NCBI GenBank assembly: GCA_025677815.1
Contig: JAIXMP010000007.1
Coordinates: 1 to 64,000 of the forward strand
Source: Phascolomyces articulosus
Lineage: Eukaryota; Mucoromycota; Mucoromycetes; Mucorales; Lichtheimiaceae
Length of the DNA stretch: 64,000 bases
Direction of reading: 5' to 3'
A program made the translations under genes and the position numbers. The notes beneath the pieces are model-generated. The model worked only from the letters and a program-made list of their open reading frames with translations, was not told the DNA's origin and did not search any database. Below, one piece after another: positions 25,522 through 36,769 of the stretch; within the stretch, counting starts at the first letter, position 1, and each line of letters opens with the position of its first letter.

Positions 25522-25550
25522 TTTATTATTATTATTATTATTATTATTAT
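25522..25550. repeat. (ATT)n microsatellite
   Basis: About nine ATT units, roughly 50 bp from the CTG array. Confidence 0.9.
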
Positions 25551-26800
25551 CTTAAAACAGCCATCATAATAGGAAGGAGTGAGTAAACTAACAAGTAACA
25601 ATTGTATCACTCAGACTGTCATGCAAGCTGCACCCTTCTTTTTCTGTAATTATCTCATGATAGCTTTATTATTTTTAATAGTCATTCCTTCATCAGGATT
25701 CTGTCTGTTAGTGTACCCGGTCGACAATAACAACATTATATTTTTTTTCGTTATTACTTCTCGTTGTTGAAATAGTAGGATTCTGTCTTTGGATGATATA
25801 AGTTTTTGCACTTATATCTCGGTCAATATACATAATATTAAACAACTATTATATCATCCAATAACCAAACATTTGAGGTAGTAAAGCTCTACTACTATAC
25901 ATAGCCATGGGAAAAAAACTAACTTAAGATATTATTATGCTATACTATATAATAAGGTCATTTAGTAGCAAAATAATAATAATAATAACATTGATAAAAG
26001 ACCTTAGTTGTTGACATAAATTAAACTAGCACACAATTAATCAGTACCAATGAATGTGAAGAATAATATTTGTTCATTAGTTATTTTGAATATTTTGTTA
26101 ATAGAACAATAATACAGTGTTGTACCTTCGAGAAAAGTAATATTTTATATGATTATCTTATTTAGATTGAAGTACATATAAACACGAGATATATAAATAT
26201 ATATATAATGGTCATGAGTTTAGACATTACACCAAGTAAGATGTATAAACCTAGGTTATAAAATAATGTTTCAAGAAAACGTGGGTGTAAGTAAATAAAT
26301 AAGAGAATGTCATTTCTGATGCATGATATCAAAAAAGATATCTTGATTATTGATTTACAGGTACGAAAAAAAGTCCCCCATCTTATTTTTTTATCAAACC
26401 ATAATAAAAATAATTTGCCCCTGAATAAATTGAAACAAAGGAGAGAGTTTGGTGAGTAAACTAACTAATCCAATAATAATAATACCTCACTGTTTTTTCG
26501 CTGATGATACTACTTTTTACTCAATAAATCAACACATAATTTTGACTCTAATAAATTATATTTTGCGATAAGAAACCCTTTTTATTTTTTTAAGATCAAA
26601 GCATTTGCTACAGGCGTATAATAACCACCTTGTATTCCAGCACCGACGAAAAACGCCCATTCTTATTACTGCTCCGACACATCTACTATTAGTGAATGAT
26701 GCGTGTGTGTGCGTGTATGTAAGATGGACTTGAACTACCGTTCTCTATTTCCAAACCTTTCCGCTCTTTTTTTTTTACATCTCGATAAAAAAAAAGAAAA

Positions 26801-28195
26801 ATGTCAGGAGCCAATCAACGAATCAACATTTTCCCTACGCGCATGTACGTTCGTTCTATAGAATGAAACAAGTAGATTGAACATTTTAGAATGCCCTTCC
26901 TCTTTCTTTTGGGATTGACATGAACTCGTTCTCTTTTTTTTTTCTTCCAAATGTAGGGCCTTGACGACCATGAAAACCCGACTTAAGGGAGCTCAAACGG
27001 GTCATTCCTTGCTCAAGCGTAAAGCGGAAGCACTTACTAAACGTTTCCGTACTATTACTCAACGTATTGATGAGGTTTGAGATATATTTATGTTTTTATT
27101 TTCGTATTTATAGAATTTTCCTTTTGGAAGCCAAAAAAAACAAGATATATATATACGACTTAACTGACATGCATATTTGTTTATTGCAGCTTAAAAGAAA
27201 GATGGGTCAAATCATGCAAGCGGCTTCATTTTCACTTGCTGAAGTACAATATGCTGCTGGTGATATTAGGTACATTTATATATTTTTATTTCTTTTGATG
27301 GTTTGGATTGACTTATATATTCATGCTATCTCTCTCTCTATATATATAAATTAGTTATCAAATCCAAGAAAACAGTAAATCGGCTCAATTACGTGTTCGA
27401 GCAAATCAAGAAAACGTATCCGGTGTCATGTTACCTACTTTTGCCATGTATACCGAAGGCAACAATGGTAAAGTTATTATTATTTCAAATAGGATTGGTA
27501 GAATGATGGTTATTATCAATGTGTTTCTATATTAATGAAATATTATATTTTCTGGATTGGTTCAAATATAGCTTTCGAATTTACTGGTTTGGGACGTGGT
27601 GGCCAACATATTCAACGATCCAAAGAAGTTTACAGAAAGGCCGTTGAAACATTGATCGAACTTGCCAGTTTACAAACTGCCTTTGTTATCTTGGATGAAG
27701 TCATCAAGGCTACCAACCGTCGTGTCAATGCCATTGAACATGTTATTATTCCTCGTTACGAAAATACCATCAAGTATATCATTTCTGAACTCGATGAACA
27801 AGACAGAGAAGAGTTCTTTAGGTAATAGATAGCTACTCAATATGGACAGTTTACACACGGGGGGGATATGGATCAACAAAAATATTGATGCTTTGCTCTC
27901 TTGCCTATTAGATTAAAGAAAGTCCAAGGTAAAAAGAAGGAAAGAGCTGCAGCTGAAGAAGAAGCGCGGGCTAAGCAAGCTATTGTCTCAGGAGAAAGTA
28001 AGTCTTTTTTTTACTGATATTTCCATTATTATTATTATTGAAAGAGAAAAAAAGATTGGAAAATGGATTGTTGAATAATAAATAACTAAAATCTATGATT
28101 ACATTTAAAAAAAAATAGCACCTGAATTCCGTGCAGCTGATGAAACAGGTCAAATCGATTTGATGGACCAAGGGGACGAGGATATTATCTTCTAG
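26801..28195 (+). CDS. VMA8: V-type proton ATPase subunit D
   Basis: Seven exons: 26801-26844, 26957-27074, 27190-27269, 27355-27467, 27572-27821, 27912-27997 and 28119-28195 (768 nt, 255 aa). The sequence is diagnostic. [20 protein letters not shown] near the start, [56 protein letters not shown] and [16 protein letters not shown] are followed by [15 protein letters not shown]. The charged tail ends [12 protein letters not shown]...DEDIIF. The length equals the usual family size. Subunit D is the coiled-coil central stalk shaft of the V1 sector. It turns inside the A3B3 ring to couple ATP hydrolysis to proton pumping at the vacuole and other endomembranes. The first exon is only 44 nt, and the Met codon of TRM is split by intron 1. 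Adjacent genes are unrelated. Confidence 0.97.
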
Positions 28196-28399
28196 AATGA
28201 AATAAATATTTTGTATAAAGTAAAAAAAAAATAGTACGACATTTAAAAAAAAGACGCGATGATGATGTGCAAATGGATGAAGAATAAATATTCTGTATCA
28301 CGAGTAAAATAGTAGTAATAATGGTGGTAGTAGTAATAGTAGTAGTAGTAATTAATAGTATTTTTTGGGTAATATGTATCAAGCTAAAGAATGATGAAA

Positions 28400-29590
28400 T
28401 CAATGACTATTGGTAGAATGAGCACCGTACCCGGGTATATATTGATGTGGAGGAGGTGGAGGTGCTGGAGCATGATGTGCTGCCGAAGATGCAAGCATAT
28501 CTGAGGAGGACGCCGCGTTCCATGCATGAAACCCAACCATTTCCTCATTTTGTGGTCGAAATACTTCAAGATCGTCATTATTGGATAATTGTTGATGAGG
28601 TCCTGCAGATGAAGGTAAAGTTGTGGTTGTTCCCATCATACCTTCATTTTGTTGTCGTTTCTTTCGAAAAAAAAAGAAAACAATGGCTGCCAAGAGTGCC
28701 AATCCTCCAAGTACACCAAAGATACCACCTGCAATAGCTCCACCATTACTACCATTATTACTTTGATCATTTGCTGCCGTTACTGGTAAGGTGGGTGTAG
28801 ATGAAGGGGCTAAAGATCCTGTATTGGGTGAAATGGTATCTGGATTTGATGCGACGGATGCTCCTGTTGGTGATGATGGAGAGACACCTGCTGCTGGTGC
28901 TATATATATATATATAATAAGAATTATAGGTTTATACGCATTATTCAAACAATAAACGTCAGATCAAGTATATAACTTTTTAAATATAAATACTCACGTT
29001 GTTGTGCCGATGGTTGAATGTGTTGGGATGGAGGTGGAGCTACTGCTGGTGGTGGAGGTGGATCGTCATCCCCGGTTGGATCCCCTGAAAATGTATCATC
29101 GCCTGTAGGATCCCCTAAACCACCTGAATCATCACCCGTAGGATCGCTATCCTCTAAATTAAACTTGTGTTATTTTACTGTTTCTGACATACTAAAAATA
29201 ATAGCAGTTCATATATTTTATATCTTTTCTCTCCTCACACACTTTTTCACTCTGGTTTTTTATCTATCCAACTTATTTCTAGTTATTATTGTCATTATTT
29301 TATTTTTCCCCCTCGTAATTTCCCTTCCCCTCTTTCTCCTTTATTATTATTATTATTTAATCATTCCAAACAGTCGCACTTGATCCATTTCATACAAGAT
29401 GATAAAGAACAAAAGAGGATGGGCTAGTAGGATGATAATAGCTATGTAGCTTTTGTTTCCTCGTTGAGTTTTCTATCGATTACTTGCCTCCAGTATCTAT
29501 TTGTGCCGATGCCATAGAAGACCAAATGGTGGTACATAATACCAATTCACCGACCAAGCCTGTAACAAGGTATTCAGTAAAAATTAACAT
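28400..29590 (-). CDS. single-pass, Ser/Pro-rich cell-surface membrane protein
   Basis: Three exons: 29590-29488, 29153-28998 and 28899-28400 (759 nt, 252 aa). An N-terminal signal peptide ending in WSSMASAQ (about residue 30) precedes an acidic block with three GDPTGDD-type repeats (about 36-65). A proline run and a Ser/Thr/Pro-rich stalk follow, then one membrane helix at 141-164 (GGIFGVLGGLALLAAIVFFFF) with the stop-transfer RKKR. The cytosolic tail contains Pro and His runs. The architecture resembles fungal mucin-like wall sensors or surface receptors (Wsc/Mid2-like in layout only; no WSC Cys domain is seen). The first intron begins with GC (GAG|GCAAGTAA), a GC-AG intron; without it the frame stops at once. 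Exon 1 is chosen because it supplies both the ATG and the signal peptide. Partner unknown. Confidence 0.8.
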
Positions 29591-29811
29591 GGATATATAT
29601 ATCTATTATCTTTCGAGGAAGAAGAAGAAGAAGAAAAAAATAACAATAATAAAATATAATTGAAAAAGAAAGAGAAAAAGAAAGAAAAAAGGGGAATTGA
29701 ATTGGTTTGTTTATTTGATCTTCATTTTTTTATTTTATATATAAAAATATAGTATCTTAAGGGGGTTAAATAAACGATGATTATCACACATATATACACA
29801 CACATACTCTC

Positions 29812-29858
<47 letters not shown>

Positions 29859-30891
29859 TTCTGTTTCTCTCTTTTTTTAGTGTGAATCGCAGACAACAAA
29901 CATGCAGCAGTAGTTTCATTTTGGTGAAGAACAAGTAGAAGAAAAAGAAAGAACTCGATTTATAATACCCAATCATTCTTGAAGAGTAATTATAACGTAT
30001 TGATAAACTATCCATTTATTATTAGTTTCTTACCACTACTTTTTCAATACATTACTTACTGCATTCTTTCTGATTTTTTAGTGATCCCATTTTGATCCTT
30101 ACACCTGTATTTTATATAATTATATGTTGGGCTCCTCTTTTGCAACATATTTTCTATTACCGGGTATTGTATTAAATTATGACACAAACATATGGATTAG
30201 AGTGAGTAATTCATTGTGTCCCAATCCTGGGCTGTATTCTATATGAATAGAACCAACATAAGCAGAAACACCAAATTAGAAAAAAATGTTTGTACATTGC
30301 ATAAAATTAAGAATTGTAAACTTTTACTACTTAGTAATCTTGGGTCATATCTATTTTCTTTTCTTGAGGAACATTTCTGCTTGGGTATAGCATGAGTTCA
30401 TGGATAATTTATACCTATTTCTGATTCTTTGTTATCTTCTCTTAGTTGTATTGTATGAACAAAACTAATATGTCTTGATCAAGCAACAAGATAATGATCA
30501 TAAAAAAAAATTATAAAGCAGCGGATGAATATATCTTCGTATACTGCCCTTTTTCAGATTCTGATGACTTTTGCCCATCGACCCAGAGAGTCATTTGCTC
30601 TTGACTCCCTTGCTTTTACTTTGATTAAAAAGTAACAATATGACGCTGAATATAATGATTCTATTATATATATGTAGTGCTATCAGCTATCATAATCACG
30701 CAAACAATGGTGTCATTTTCATTTATGGAGCGAACAAAACAGACAATTATTGTTTAATAAGTACTCATGAAAAAAAGGTTGTGCTTACTGTAGAGTGATA
30801 TTTACATTAGAAAAGAATGTTTGGTGAATAGACTGAGGATAATAGTTCTGGAAGAGTTACTGTTTTTTCAAAGTTACAGGATTTAGCGTTC
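29591..30891. other. intergenic
   Basis: Upstream region of the surface protein gene. It has a CT/GT microsatellite (listed) and then AT-rich DNA with no supportable gene. Confidence 0.5.
29806..29858. repeat. (CT)n-(GT)n compound microsatellite
   Basis: About 17 CT units run straight into about eight GT units, roughly 220 bp upstream of the start of the surface protein gene. Confidence 0.9.
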
Positions 30892-31187
30892 TTTTTCGTC
30901 CACAAGGTGGAACTTTTTTCGCTAATAAAAAATAAATTTAACCAATGAAGAGTCATTTTTTTCGCATATGAGAATAACTTTCTTCGCTTGTAAGAGTTAT
31001 CTTATTCGTGTATAAGAGTAGATTTATTGGCTTGTAAAGGATCGCTTTATTCACTTATAAAGATCATTTTATTCACCAATGAAAGTAAATTTATTCGCTT
31101 ATGAAAGGAGGATATGTTCGTTAATAAAATAAAGCTTTTTCGCGACCGGAGCTAATTTCTTTTCACATATGAATCATAACTTCTATG
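30892..31187. repeat. 22-bp minisatellite, about 12 diverged units
   Basis: Successive 22-base blocks share the pattern TTATTCGCTTATAAAGAGTA with substitutions. Clear units start near 30981, 31003, 31025, 31047, 31069 and 31091 with exact 22-base spacing. Weaker units extend to both sides. 22 is not a multiple of three and the frames stop, so it is not a coding repeat. Confidence 0.85.
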
Positions 31188-31539
31188 TGATTGACCAAGA
31201 AAATCGTGTATTTTTTTTAATAGAAAACATATAAATCAAAAGCAAATAATAATTTATTTGTAAATAACATATCCCTTCATACGCGCGATGTATTCTTTCA
31301 ATTGTGAAAATTAGACTTGATAAAATATTACCCCAGTCACTTTCGATCCCAGCATATCTCAGCCTGCATAATATTCTCCTCTGAACGCGGTTTTTTTTTC
31401 TTCCTTCACTCTTACCAACACTTTTCTTTTTAATCATTTCTGAAGATTATTGTAGATACCTTATAGTTTAATAGTATTTTTTTTATAAAAGTTTTATAAT
31501 TACAAGGTTTATTTTTATATTTATTTTGTTACTCATTTC

Positions 31540-31885
31540 TTGAAAAACCAAATCTTTGTTTATTTTTTCTCTTTGGCAGATCATACCAAACGGAATAAAC
31601 ACTTTATTATCCTCTGATGAGTGTTTCCCAATGGTATGGTTTTTTTTTTAACTTTAGAACATTTAGACATGTTTAATTTGCTAACTCGCATATATTTGTT
31701 ATTGTAGAATGTTCTCCTTGAAAAACCAAGTCTTTGTTTGTTTTTCTTGATTATACGAAACCAAATCACGATGCTTTTGACAAGTATTTCCCAATGGTTC
31801 TTTTTAAAAACTTGGTGGTTTTTATTCATATTTAGTTGTTACCGTATTTCAATTTACTAATTTACATATATTATATTATTATAGA
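31540..31885. repeat. two tandem copies of a 178-bp unit
   Basis: TTGAAAAACCAAATCTTTGT starts at 31540 and TTGAAAAACCAAGTCTTTGT at 31718. Further shared landmarks in each copy are TTTCCCAATGGT and a TTACTAA/GCTAACT...CATATAT tail ending in ATTGTAGA/ATTATAGA. The copies are clearly diverged. Confidence 0.75.
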
Positions 31886-31899
31886 GCCTTCCTCTTTTG

Positions 31900-32592
31900 A
31901 TTCCTAGTAACGCCTCCCATTTTGGGCTTTGTACATTTGGGTGCTACTTTGCAGGCATTGTTTGCTTCGCGCCTCTCTATTTGGCGTTGTTTATATGGGA
32001 CCCTCCATTGTTGGGGTACTAATGCACAATGGACGCTTTGCTGGGTAAGCGTTAAATTGCTCGGACGAGAGTTAACAGGTTGACTATAATCAACGTGCCC
32101 TTTGTCGTTTGAGTGTCGTCAATCACACGCCTGCCTTGTGGGATACGGTACACTTGGTAGCCCCAGTTGGTTGGCGTCTTAATAAACTGGCGGCCACCCT
32201 TACAGGCTATGTTTGAATGGGAACCTGCCATTGGGCTTTGTACATTAGGTTGCCTCCATTGTTTGGGCATTTGGATGTGCTGTTCCCAGGTTGCGCGAAC
32301 GACGGGTGGCCACCCCGTTCTCATATGTTGTGAGTGGGTCTTGATGGTTTCGACCAGCACAGGACAGTCATTTTTTCAAATGTATGAGGACATGCTTTTC
32401 TGATTGAGTTATCTCAAAAAGACGTTGACTAAAGTTGGTAGTCGGCCAAACGGTACCCACACAACCTCAGGATAGCTACAGGTACACAATGGTGACATTT
32501 ATATCGGGGTTGGTGTCTGATTAACCCGGTCGAGAGCTACTTCCCTATCGGCTTAAAGATAGGGCGCTTTCCATGCGGGCGTATCGCATGGA
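31900..32592. other. G+C-richer segment with internal repeats and paired hairpins
   Basis: Base composition rises visibly against the AT-rich flanks. GGGCTTTGTACATTTGGGTG at 31924 recurs as GGGCTTTGTACATTAGGTTG at 32233. The right end holds two adjacent stem-loops (listed separately). A minus-strand frame of 102 codons (32360-32052) exists but has no motif I recognise. It may be a fragment of a mobile element or of a structured RNA gene. Confidence 0.5.
32543..32591. ncRNA. two consecutive hairpins, possible structured RNA
   Basis: Stem 1: CCCTATC (32543-32549) pairs with GATAGGG (32558-32564) over an 8-base loop. Stem 2: CCATGCG (32571-32577) pairs with CGCATGG (32585-32591) over a 7-base loop. 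Six bases separate them. Two perfect 7-bp stems this close in low-complexity surroundings are unusual. I do not recognise a ribozyme, tRNA or snoRNA consensus, so the RNA call is inference. Confidence 0.3.
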
Positions 32593-32593
32593 C

Positions 32594-32873
32594 TCTTATT
32601 GAGGAAAGTATTATTGTGTTTTTTTTCATTGGAGAAACATATGTTGTTTATAATATATTATTTTTGTAACTTACTAATTTATATCTTGTATTTACGTTCA
32701 TCAAAGGAGATGTTTTCAAAGGATGAGGGGTGCTATTGGATCTTATTCAGGAAAGTATTATTGTGGGTTTTTTTTTCATCGGATGAACGTGTGTTTTATA
32801 TAATGTGTTATATTTTGTAACTTTTACTAATTTATATGTATCTGAGATTCATGACCATCAACGAAAATGCATT
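32594..32873. repeat. two tandem copies of a 147-bp unit
   Basis: TCTTATTGAGGAAAGTATTA starts at 32594 and TCTTATTCAGGAAAGTATTA at 32741. Both copies continue through a T-run, GTTGTTTATAAT/GTGTTTTATATAAT, TTTGTAACTT and TACTAATTTATAT. The second copy abuts the dispersed repeat. Confidence 0.8.
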
Positions 32874-33430
32874 CAACTATCGACCACTTAATGGATGGGT
32901 GCATAATGTTGATACATAAAGTAAATTTAGGGTGAGCAATACGACGACTGAATCAAGTACAACAACAACTAATCATTGCTTGCAAGATGGATGATGGAAT
33001 AATACGATAACGATAATAAACTGGATTACAAAAAGTATCTTATGGGATCTTCAAACCATAAAATGCAATGATCGAAATATCCATACACTAGATTGGTTAT
33101 TCTACTGATCTGATGCTAACACTCTGAATCATAGAATATACCACCATCTTTGTTGTTGAGCAATAATCTTTTTGACGAATTGCGATGCTGAAGCATTACT
33201 TCCCTAAAAGTGAAATAAAAGAAAGACTTGTCTACATATCTTAAACTCTATCTACAAAAAGTTTTTCCTCTTCCTATCATCTTTCGTATATAATTATCAT
33301 TTGGTAAACACATCTTCCATCAAAGGTCTTCCGGCAAATATGTACTACGTATGAGCTACATAGCACACATTATTGTTGAGTATTACATGTATATGATCTT
33401 TGTTTTAGTTTTGTTCTCTCCTCCAATAAG
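32874..33430 (+). repeat. dispersed repeat, copy 2 of 2
   Basis: Same-orientation near-copy of 110-669, about 32.8 kb away. Differences are single substitutions and short indels, for example GCTTTGCAAG becomes GCTTGCAAG. Both copies end at CTCCAATAAG, and the flanking bases differ. Confidence 0.85.
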
Positions 33431-36400
33431 AAAAAGTTACTGCCAAGAAGAATATCACAATATTCTTCCCTTTTGCATTCTTTCTGATAATTACTACCTT
33501 TTTTTAATACTATTTTCGTAGTAACAAATTGTTTTGAAATATGAAAGTAGATTGTTCATTTTTTTGTTTTCCTATAAATTATTCCAAAAGATACTTATTC
33601 GCCATTTTTTTTTATTATAACAAGTATTGATTTATATTTGATTGTATCTGATCTAAAAAAATATTTTTATTGGATTTATGAAGTACATACTCAAAATCTA
33701 TTACAGCTTAAATACTTATTGTGTTGGCATTGAAATAGCATGCCGTTGTAGGAATAGAATAAATCATTCATATCTTTAGACTTTTTATTTGATATCTGTT
33801 CTTCTATCTTTTGGTGAAAATAGTAAAAACATATACCAAAAAACAGAGGCCTGGAGGATTTGCAAATTAGAACAAAAACCCGAGGTTAACATAGTGCATT
33901 TTTGTACAATCTAAGTAATTACTACTCTCCCTCATTTTTTATATTTCATACCAACTCAATTTAGTGATAATGATACAGTATTTTATTTTTTAAAAAAATT
34001 ATCTGGGTTTACAATTTCCCATAATTGAAGTACTACAATGTAAGGATCATAACAAGATTGATTCATTGTTTTTGGAAAAAAAAAATAGGAAGCAAAACGA
34101 AGTCCCTTTCCTGAATCATTCAAACGAGAACGAAAAGTCAGAGTAAATTTAGAATTTGTTGATTCTGTTTATAAGTATAAACGTACTTTATGACTTATCT
34201 CATCTCATAAGCAAAGGGCCGGGAGGAGGATACATCTTATTACAATGTTAATATCCAGATTCCTTGGATCATTTTATTCAGGACACAATTCTATACAACT
34301 TGATATTGATGTAACTTCTTGGGTGTACAAGCAACAATGTACCATTAATAACTATAAATTGCGACCCATTCAAGGTGAAAAGGCGATACGGTGGAAATTG
34401 GTCGTGTCAAAAAAAAAAAAAAGCAAGACGTAGGGTAAGACATCGTTCATGATGCAGAACTTCGAGTTCTTGAAATAATGAAAAGATAACTGCCCTTGTG
34501 ACTGAAGCATGCTAAAAAAGAACTATATGAAAGAATAACATTTGGAACTTTGATCATTGGTACGATACACGGTATCAACCCTTCTATTTACATGAATCAG
34601 TGTACTGAATCTGAAATTTATCTATAGATCTACTGTCATTTTGTTCCAGATAGAATTAGGTTTAAATAATGGTGTTCATGTTTATCATGAATTCACTTCT
34701 TGTATTTTACCCATCACCAATATGACACATACACACGTGTTGAAGCTACCATGGAAGTGATAATGACATTCAAAGTATGAGTGAGTATGAATAATTTTTT
34801 TATATGAATAAGCAAAATGCAAGTGTCGTGAAGATGAGAGGACACCGTGTTGAAAAAGCTGTTTGATAAACGAAAAGCAATGAAAAGTAATACCAGTACC
34901 AAACAGCAGTTATGATAATGCTATGTACTGGTCGAAAGTCATAGACACCATATTTACAATATAAAGTATAAATTAGAATAAATGAATTTTTTCACTTGAT
35001 CTTGAATACCTAATTTGTATGTGATGAATGATCGTTTAATAAATTACCCACATAAGTAAAAATGGACTAACGCCACACATCCTATCTTCTTTCTAAAAAT
35101 GAGCGATGATACCGGAACCAGAATTATGTTTACCCTCATCAGCCCCACAACATGTCTATCTTTTTCATTTTCATAATACACACACCATTACGATGGGTTT
35201 ATAGCACTCAACTTTCAACATTCAGATAAAAAAAAAGAAGAGTGACCCAAGCCTTTCTTTCTATTTGAAGGTAGGACTGATGCTACACAACAGTTTTTGG
35301 TAAAAACAAAAAAAAAAAAGAGCTGTGTGCTAAGCACCAGGTATAACAGTTGCTCTTGACTATATATGTCCAAAAGTGACTATCATCTTCTTTTTTGGAT
35401 CATGATCTAAAAAATAACGCTTTTGACAATGGTAGAAAAAGTATATTATATTAATAGCATCATCGACATCATCGTCGGCGGGAGGTGTTTTTTTTCCTTT
35501 AATCTATTATTAAAATTATAGTGTAATATAACTTGACGAAAGAAAAATAGTTCATTGGTGGTTGATAAAGATTATATACATACTTAACACAATAAAAAAA
35601 ATCACTCCTCTTCTATGCTTCTGAGCCCCTTCTACATGATCCGTAGCTTATTGTTTTTCTTTCTTGATGTTCGTATTTTTCTTTTTTATTTTTCAATTCT
35701 AAACAGAGACGAGACCCGATTTTCTTTTTTTCTTTTTTTCCTTTTTTTTTTTTTTTTAACAAGAGACTTGGCTTGATATGGAAGAATCATCGTTATACGG
35801 ATCTTTTTCATGTGGCAGTGCTGATACTGCTTGTGTAGTTTGTAAAAGAGCCATGCAGGGTTAAAAAAGAGTACTTTTATTCAATTTAATTGTTTCTCTT
35901 TTATATATGTTTGAAAGTTAAGTTTTGTTTTCATTAAAATAAATATAAACACTTGATGCATGCACACGACTGTATTAGTATACAATCTAAAGGTCATCCT
36001 TTAACATATACATTTGTCACATATCATAATCATTGCAATGACTGTTGTTTTGCTAAGCCTATCATTAGCGTGCTTGGCTATTATTATTGATTATGACGAT
36101 TTGAAAAAGTGAGGCTTGACCAATACATGTCTATACAAAAAAAAAAAGTGGAGATTTTTGCTTTGGGTAACACACACGGTTGTTATTCCGGATTCCTTTT
36201 TTTATGGATCCGATCACCCGACAAAGCTTTCTAATGCTACTATTGTCTCCGAATTCTGGCGCATATTATTTAACCTTTAATTCTTCCTCAACAATAATAA
36301 CAATCATCATTCTACATAATGCAAGTAATAATAATAATAAAGTAGTAGGTTGTTCATCTGATTCATCTTCTAAGTATTACGATAGTTGGAGGCTGAGTGG

Positions 36401-36769
36401 ATGATAGTATCTGTTGGTATCGACTTGGCTTTTTTTATTTTAAAACAGCCACAAAAACACCAGGATAAAAATAGAAGAGCTGTTTTTTTGGATCAGCATT
36501 TCTAAAGAGTAAAAAAAGATGTCAGTGAGTTACACTAGTGAGGCTCGGGTGACGATGGTTACACGATTCCCGGTCACTCTATCCAAAATAGTACACTTTT
36601 GAAGTCCCAAACAAAAAAAAAAGTTATATATAAATACACACACATAAACATAAACACACTTTTTTTTTTCCTTCAACTTCTTTTTTACTTTAACTTATAT
36701 ATTCATCTTTATTTACAAATCTCATCGAAAACGAAACGTCGATTATCTTATTAAAACATTATTATTAAA
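33431..36769. other. intergenic, no gene supported
   Basis: AT-rich, with many homopolymer runs. A short plus-strand frame at 34245-34433 has no motif. The last 200 bp (T/C-rich tract, CACACA stretch, then an A-rich leader) look like the promoter and leader of the four-helix protein gene. Confidence 0.5.

Larger units (their letters stand above)
22982..26800. other. microsatellite-rich intergenic region between divergent RIM15 and VMA8
   Basis: Contains both promoters and no supportable gene. The RIM15-proximal part (23220-23345) is purine-rich on this strand, so pyrimidine-rich in the RIM15 sense, as is common in fungal leaders. Several trinucleotide arrays, listed separately, are spread over 23.6-25.6 kb. 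Confidence 0.6.

Noticed and set aside
30892..31187. 22-bp spaced repeats as a CRISPR-like array
   Set aside because: Repeats are contiguous, diverged and have no unique spacers; the genome is eukaryotic.
31339..31400. tRNA-like B-box (TTTCGATCCC)
   Set aside because: No matching A-box or acceptor stem can be folded around it.
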